Assembly: GCF_000337555.1 (NCBI RefSeq)
Contig: NZ_AOIO01000040.1
Location: 62,001-126,000 of the forward strand
Source: Natrialba asiatica DSM 12278
Lineage (GTDB): Archaea > Halobacteriota > Halobacteria > Halobacteriales > Natrialbaceae
Direction: 5' to 3'
DNA length: 64,000 nt
Position 1 is the stretch's first letter, and each line of letters begins with the position of its first letter. A program made the translations under genes and the position numbers. The notes below the pieces were generated by a model. It had not been told where the DNA came from and did no database searches. It saw nothing but the letters and a program-made list of their open reading frames with translations. Positions 59,870 to 64,000 of the stretch are shown one piece after another.

Positions 59870-61291
59870 TCAGCGTCGGACGTAGCGTCCGTCCTCGTCG
59901 CGGGCGAACGGTTGGCCGGTGTCGAACCAGCCGTCGACGAACCGACCGGCGGCCGACGGGTCCGCATCCGTCGCGTCGGATTCCGCCGTCTCGTGCTCCC
60001 GTTCCGTCTCCGCTCTCGCATCCGCCTTACTTTCGCTACCGACCGGCGGCGCGCGTTCGTCGGCGACGATCGGTCCCGTCACCTGCAACCGGCCGGTCCC
60101 CGCTCCTTCGAGTTCGGTGTCGCCGTCGCCGACCAGTCGCACGCGGCAGTCGAGCACCGGTCGGCCGACCGCGCCCGGGACGGACTGGGCGTCCGCTCGC
60201 TCGCCGTTGGCCGGCACCCGGTTCCGCTCGACCGACTGCGCGAGAACGGTCGGACATTCGAGGCGGCCGTAGGCCCGCGAAACGGCGATTCCACTCGTGT
60301 TCGTGTTCCTGCTCTCACTTTCGTTCTCGTTCGCGTTCCCGTTCTCGTTCTCAGTTCCGGGAGCAGTACCGGAGACCTCGCGGTAGGGCTCGAGAACGTC
60401 GTCTTCGACCGTCGCATCCGCGATCACCCGCTCGATCGATCCGATCGCGTCGTCGAACGCCGGTTCGGCCGCGAGGTCCCGGAGTGCCGGCGTGCGTCCC
60501 GCCAGAAGCGTCGCGTTCTCGGCCGCGATCGCCGTCAGCGCGTCGCCGGGATCGAACGCTCGGTCGAGCAGCAGTCGACCGCCGGCATAGAGGAGGGGAA
60601 GCGCGAGCCGAATGAGCCCGTCCGGCGTCGACAGCGGCGTGACGAGCGGTGCTACGTCGTCCTGCGTGATTCCCCACGTCACGAGCGCCGTGATGCAGTT
60701 CCACTCGAGCGTCCGCGCGGAGAACGCGGCAACCGGCTGGCCGCCGTCACCGTGCAAGCACAACAGCGGGTTCGACGCGGCGGATTCGTCCCGCCAGTCC
60801 GCCTCGGGGGAAACGGTCGTCAGTTCCTCCAGCGTCACCGACCGGTCGAACGGAATCGAGCGGACCAGATCGCGCTGAGCCGGCTCCGCGACGACGAGTT
60901 CGGGATCGATCGCGTCGAAGGGGCGTTCCACGGTAACCGGCGTCAGGAGGTGCGAGATCGGGGCGAGCGTCGCGCCGAGTCGGCGGCAGGCAAAGAGGAG
61001 CGCGAGCGAGAGCACGCGATTTCGCGAGACCAGACAGACGGTATCGCCGGGACCAATATCGAGTCCCGAGAGCCGGGCACCCGCCCAGTCGGCGAGCGTC
61101 GAGAGATCGCCGTAGGTGATCCGCTCCTCGCTGATCGTCTCGGCGGGCGCGTACAGCCGTTCCTCCGAGATGTCGACGACGGCCGTTCGGTCGGGAAAGC
61201 GTTCGGCCCGTCGCGAGAGCGAAAGGGTCACGAGAGCACGAACGACGCTCGCAGCCGTAATACGAGAGGGGTCATTCGCAAGCACGGGCAT
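59870..61291 (-). CDS. Acyl-CoA synthetase-like protein, degenerate
   Basis: A 473-residue protein of the AMP-binding superfamily (ITYGDLSTLADWAGARLSGLDIGPGDTVCLVSRNRVLSLALLFACRRLGATLAPI). The P-loop that should read like YTSGTTGxPKG is replaced by LCLHGDGGQPVAAFS. The A5 motif is YGRLECPT in place of YGxTE. A repeated Asn/Glu/Ser linker (ENENGNANENESESRNTNT) is encoded by a simple hexamer repeat (about 60300-60360). The C-terminal AMP-binding lysine domain is absent: the protein ends at GQPFARDEDGRYVRR. Activity is therefore doubtful. It overlaps in function with the alpha/beta hydrolase upstream. Confidence 0.75.
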   Translation of the reverse strand: MPVLANDPSRITAASVVRALVTLSLSRRAERFPDRTAVVDISEERLYAPAETISEERITYGDLSTLADWAGARLSGLDIGPGDTVCLVSRNRVLSLALLFACRRLGATLAPISHLLTPVTVERPFDAIDPELVVAEPAQRDLVRSIPFDRSVTLEELTTVSPEADWRDESAASNPLLCLHGDGGQPVAAFSARTLEWNCITALVTWGITQDDVAPLVTPLSTPDGLIRLALPLLYAGGRLLLDRAFDPGDALTAIAAENATLLAGRTPALRDLAAEPAFDDAIGSIERVIADATVEDDVLEPYREVSGTAPGTENENGNANENESESRNTNTSGIAVSRAYGRLECPTVLAQSVERNRVPANGERADAQSVPGAVGRPVLDCRVRLVGDGDTELEGAGTGRLQVTGPIVADERAPPVGSESKADARAETEREHETAESDATDADPSAAGRFVDGWFDTGQPFARDEDGRYVRR

Positions 61292-61315
61292 CGTCCGCAG
61301 TGCGTCGCCGGCCGC

Positions 61316-62122
61316 TTACGATCCGTCCGCCGGCGAGTTCACCTGCGGTTCCAGAAATCCGAGCAACAGATCGTTCGCGTCTCGCGAGCGCTCGACGAAC
61401 GCGAGGTGGCCCGCCCCCTCGAGTTCGGTGAACTCGCCCCGCGGCAATCCCCTGGCGAGTTCGCGTCCGGCCGCGGGCGCGACGAGGTCGTCCTCGCTCC
61501 CGTGGAACACCCGCGTCGGCTGTGTCACCTCGACGAGCCACTCCGTCGCGTCGAACTCGCCGAGGGCCGCACGCTGTGCCTCCCAGCCAGCCCGATCGGC
61601 GTCGCCGTCGGCCCGCCAGTCGACGATCCCCTCGACCGCGTCGGGTTGGGCGGCTCTGAACTCGTCCGAGAGGACCGCCTCAAGCGAGTCGCGGATCGCC
61701 TCGCGATCGGTCGGCGGCGCGAACAGGGCATCGAGACTGAACTCGTCGCCGCGAGCCGCGGTGCCGAACAGCGAGAGCGTCGCGACGCGATTCGTGGTTC
61801 GGGCCGCCGCGAGCGCGATTGCGCCGCCGAGTCCGGAGCCGACGAGGTGGGCACTGTGGGTATCGCACTCCGCGAGGACCGCCTCGAGATCGGCGACGAG
61901 TTCGGACATGGCGTACGGAGTCGGCGGGGCGTCCGAGCGACCGGTCCCCCGGAGGTCCCAGACGACGGTTTCGAAGGGGCCGGTGAGCGCGGCGTGTTGC
62001 CAACCCCAGAGCCAGCCGCCGAGGCCGGCCTCGGGGACGAAGACGACGGGGGCGGTGTCGCCCGCGGTATCGCCCTCGCGGTGGTAGTACAGCGAGACGC
62101 TCCCGTTCGATGCGGTCGGCAT
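61316..62122 (-). CDS. Alpha/beta hydrolase with altered nucleophile elbow
   Basis: A 268-residue hydrolase-fold protein. The oxyanion region VPEAGLGGWLWGW, WDLRGTGRSDAP and the tail acid and His (GSEDDLVAP; EGAGHLAFVERS) are normal. The nucleophile elbow VGHSxGG is VGSGLGG (94-100), so the catalytic Ser position (97) is Gly. It is followed 24 bp later by the degenerate acyl-CoA synthetase-like gene on the same strand. The pair resembles a MenE/MenH-type or acyl-CoA hydrolase couple that has lost its classical residues. Start at 62122 preferred. Confidence 0.72.
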   Translation of the reverse strand: MPTASNGSVSLYYHREGDTAGDTAPVVFVPEAGLGGWLWGWQHAALTGPFETVVWDLRGTGRSDAPPTPYAMSELVADLEAVLAECDTHSAHLVGSGLGGAIALAAARTTNRVATLSLFGTAARGDEFSLDALFAPPTDREAIRDSLEAVLSDEFRAAQPDAVEGIVDWRADGDADRAGWEAQRAALGEFDATEWLVEVTQPTRVFHGSEDDLVAPAAGRELARGLPRGEFTELEGAGHLAFVERSRDANDLLLGFLEPQVNSPADGS

Positions 62123-62223
62123 AGCTCCTGTAAGGAGACGCACGAGAGTGAAAGCGGCGATTTCGAGTGAAAGCGGCGGTGAAATAGAAACAGATTGATA
62201 CGTGTCGTCGAGACGAATAGGGT

Positions 62224-62838
62224 ATGGCCACCGACGACCGACCGCATCCGCTCTCGTCGCGCCGACAGTTGCTCACCGTCGGGAGCGTCGGGTTCGCTAG
62301 CGCCTTCGCCGGCTGTGCCGGGATCCGATCGCAAACAGTCGCTCAACCGGAAACGCGCGATGAAGACACCGGAACGCATCTCCTCTACAGTGACGGGGAC
62401 GATCGCCTCGCCGAGATTTCGCTACTCGAGCAGTGGGCGACGGAACCCGTCCGTTCTCCGTACACGATTCGATTCAACGCCTCCCACACCGACGACACGC
62501 AGCTCAAGCAACTCCGATACGAACTCCACCCACTCGACGGCGGGCAACCGCCGGAGTTCGCGCTCGTACGACCCGACGGCATCCCCTGGAAACCGATCGA
62601 GTTCAGCAGCGGCGACGACAGCGACACGACGGTCCTCAACATTCCAGATCTCGGCCGCCACGGTCGCGGCTCGGCGACGCTCGATTTCCTCGTCCAACCG
62701 CGAACCGATGCGGCCTTCGACCTCCGCGTCAGCGTCGAGGCGACGCTCGAGTCAGCGGGTATCCTCGGCCTCGACCAAACGTCCCATCTCGAGGGTGAAC
62801 TCGTTCGAACGCTGCCGGGGACCGATCGGGTCGAGTGA
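62224..62838 (+). CDS. Tat lipoprotein of unknown function
   Basis: A 204-residue protein. Signal: SSRRQLLTVGSVGFASAFAGC (twin arginine, lipobox FAGC, Cys30). The mature part has a beta-rich domain (EISLLEQWATEPVRSPYTIRFNASH, LLVRPDGIPWKPIEFSSGD-like blocks) as in other haloarchaeal DUF-lipoproteins. No family is recognised. Confidence 0.65.
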   Translation: MATDDRPHPLSSRRQLLTVGSVGFASAFAGCAGIRSQTVAQPETRDEDTGTHLLYSDGDDRLAEISLLEQWATEPVRSPYTIRFNASHTDDTQLKQLRYELHPLDGGQPPEFALVRPDGIPWKPIEFSSGDDSDTTVLNIPDLGRHGRGSATLDFLVQPRTDAAFDLRVSVEATLESAGILGLDQTSHLEGELVRTLPGTDRVE

Positions 62839-62937
62839 GGATTGATGCAGTCGACCGACCGCGAGGATCGTCACTAGCAGGTAGCAGTCGTTCGAGCGAA
62901 GTCAATCGACGAACAGAGAAGATCCGAGTGATCTTCG

Positions 62938-64000
62938 TTACGCGTCCAGGACCTGCCGCAATACGTCCGGCGCATCCGCAAGCGCCGCGTCCAGATCCGC
63001 AACGTTCGGCCCGCCGCCCTGGGCGAAGTCTGCCGGGCCGCCGCCGCCACCGCCGACCTTCGCGGCGAGTTCGCCGACGACCTCGCCGGCGTTGACGGCG
63101 ACGTCGTCCGGCACCGCGACGACGAACTGAGCACCGCTCTCGCCGCTCCCGAGGACGGCGATACTGCCCTCCTCGGCGATGGCGTTCGCGGTCGCGCGCA
63201 GTTCGTCCACGTCGGTGTCGAGTCGATCGACGACGGCCGTCCGATCGCCGACCTCGAACTCGTCGCCGCCGCCACCGCCGCCGGCGCGGGCGGCCGCGAG
63301 CTGTTCCGTGAGGTCGGCGATCTGCTTGCCGCGATCCTTCCACTCCCGGAAGAACCGTGCCGCGGTCTCGGGAACGTCCGCAGGGGAGACGTCGAGCGTC
63401 TCGGCGGCCTCGTAGAGGGCGTCCTCGTTAGCCTGGGTCGCCTCGAGTGCGGCTTCGCCGGCCGCGAAGGTGATCCGCTCGACGCCGTCTTGTACGCGTT
63501 CGGTGGTCAGGATCTTGATCGCGCCGATGTCGCCGGTTCGGTCGACGTGCGTGCCGCCGCAGGCCTGCACGTCGTCGGCGACGTGGATGAGTCGGATCTG
63601 TTCGCCCGGCGGGATGCCGCCCTGGTAGAGGTCGAAGCCGTGTTCGGATTCGGCGTCGTGGCGGTCGGGCCACTCCTGTGAGACCGACGTGTTGTCCATC
63701 ACGAGTTCGTTCGCGACGCGTTCGATCGCCTTGACGTCGTCGCGGGAGATGCGGTCGTAGTGGCGCAGGTCGATCCGCGAGGAGTCGACGCCCTTCTGGG
63801 CGCCGGCCTGGCGGACGTGCTCGCCGAGGACCTCGCGCGCGGAGTGGATGATGATGTGCGTCGCCGTGTGGTGGCGCATGAGTTGGCGGCGACGGCCGGC
63901 GTCGAGTTGGCCGTTGACGAACTCGCCCTTGCCGAGTCGCTCGTCGGTGCGGTGGAGGATGACGCCGTCTTCGATCTGGACGTCGCGCACGTCGACGGTC
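62938..64000 (-). CDS. alaS: Alanyl-tRNA synthetase, C-terminal part (5' end outside window)
   Basis: About 354 residues are visible. The editing domain has the first His pair HTATH (about 41-45) and the second CGGTH (about 144-148) that bind zinc and clear mischarged Ser-t[19 protein letters not shown] is the strand before the editing site. After it come the dimerisation helices and the C-Ala domain ([36 protein letters not shown], then [19 protein letters not shown]). The catalytic and anticodon parts lie beyond position 64000. Confidence 0.95.
   Translation of the reverse strand, partial: TVDVRDVQIEDGVILHRTDERLGKGEFVNGQLDAGRRRQLMRHHTATHIIIHSAREVLGEHVRQAGAQKGVDSSRIDLRHYDRISRDDVKAIERVANELVMDNTSVSQEWPDRHDAESEHGFDLYQGGIPPGEQIRLIHVADDVQACGGTHVDRTGDIGAIKILTTERVQDGVERITFAAGEAALEATQANEDALYEAAETLDVSPADVPETAARFFREWKDRGKQIADLTEQLAAARAGGGGGGDEFEVGDRTAVVDRLDTDVDELRATANAIAEEGSIAVLGSGESGAQFVVAVPDDVAVNAGEVVGELAAKVGGGGGGPADFAQGGGPNVADLDAALADAPDVLRQVLDA

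Noticed and set aside
59912-62170. Plus-strand ORF of 752 residues opposite the acyl-CoA synthetase-like and hydrolase genes
   Set aside because: Arg-rich composition without motifs. The minus-strand frames have real families. High GC makes long antisense frames common.

Overview
The window is GC-rich DNA from a halophilic archaeon. Its proteins are strongly acidic, the secreted proteins are mostly Tat-type lipoproteins (twin arginine plus a Gly-Cys lipobox), TATA boxes often lie 23-26 nt before start codons (leaderless transcripts), and stop-start overlaps of the ATGA kind are frequent. There is an intron-bearing tRNA-Arg, archaeal SRP54, and the UPF0200/UPF0201 gene pair typical of archaea. 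I would guess the Natrialbales (Natrinema/Haloterrigena relatives), but the sequence alone does not prove the genus.

Host part, left (1-21087): thiamine salvage genes thiE-thiM, a ferritin-like protein, two divergent rhodaneses, a flavoprotein disulfide reductase, a pentapeptide-repeat protein fused to an ion-channel module, a membrane-anchored spermidine-synthase-like protein, SRP54, several Tat lipoproteins, and finally tRNA-Arg(UCU).

Integrated element (21073-40392, about 19.3 kb): a provirus related to pleolipoviruses, inserted at the 3' end of tRNA-Arg. A 138-bp direct repeat marks both ends and a tyrosine integrase sits beside the right end. It has (a) a left, rightward, translationally coupled early operon of small zinc-ribbon proteins, a PD-(D/E)XK-like protein and a large winged-helix protein that is a replication candidate; (b) an AT-richer cargo block (about 24.4-28.2 kb) with a ParB-HTH-DUF488 fusion, a catalytically dead DNA-methyltransferase homologue coupled to an active one, and a divergent Cys/His protein, which together look like an undescribed DNA-modification or defence module; (c) a leftward virion operon: four-TM VP3-like protein, secreted small protein, 956-residue spike with an inserted beta-propeller, two membrane proteins and a VP8-like ATPase; (d) a right-hand control region with an AbrB-like regulator and operator, a type IV pilin, a LAGLIDADG-like HTH protein, a PhiH1-repressor-like winged helix, phased short repeats and the integrase.

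Host part, right (40393-64000): small membrane and secreted proteins, a VOC protein with a coupled esterase, a cupredoxin-like lipoprotein, an SDR, two universal stress proteins, an MFS transporter, the methionine genes metY-metX, divergent serB and serA, hisI, an Xre regulator with its membrane partner, an HPP protein, an unusual pair of a degenerate acyl-CoA-synthetase-like protein and an alpha/beta hydrolase without its nucleophile, and the 3' part of alaS.

The most unusual signals are a promoter-linked structured element that lies upstream of two paralogous zinc-ribbon genes 49 kb apart (with a weaker third copy in the provirus), the methyltransferase/ParB-DUF488 cargo, and the beta-propeller spike.
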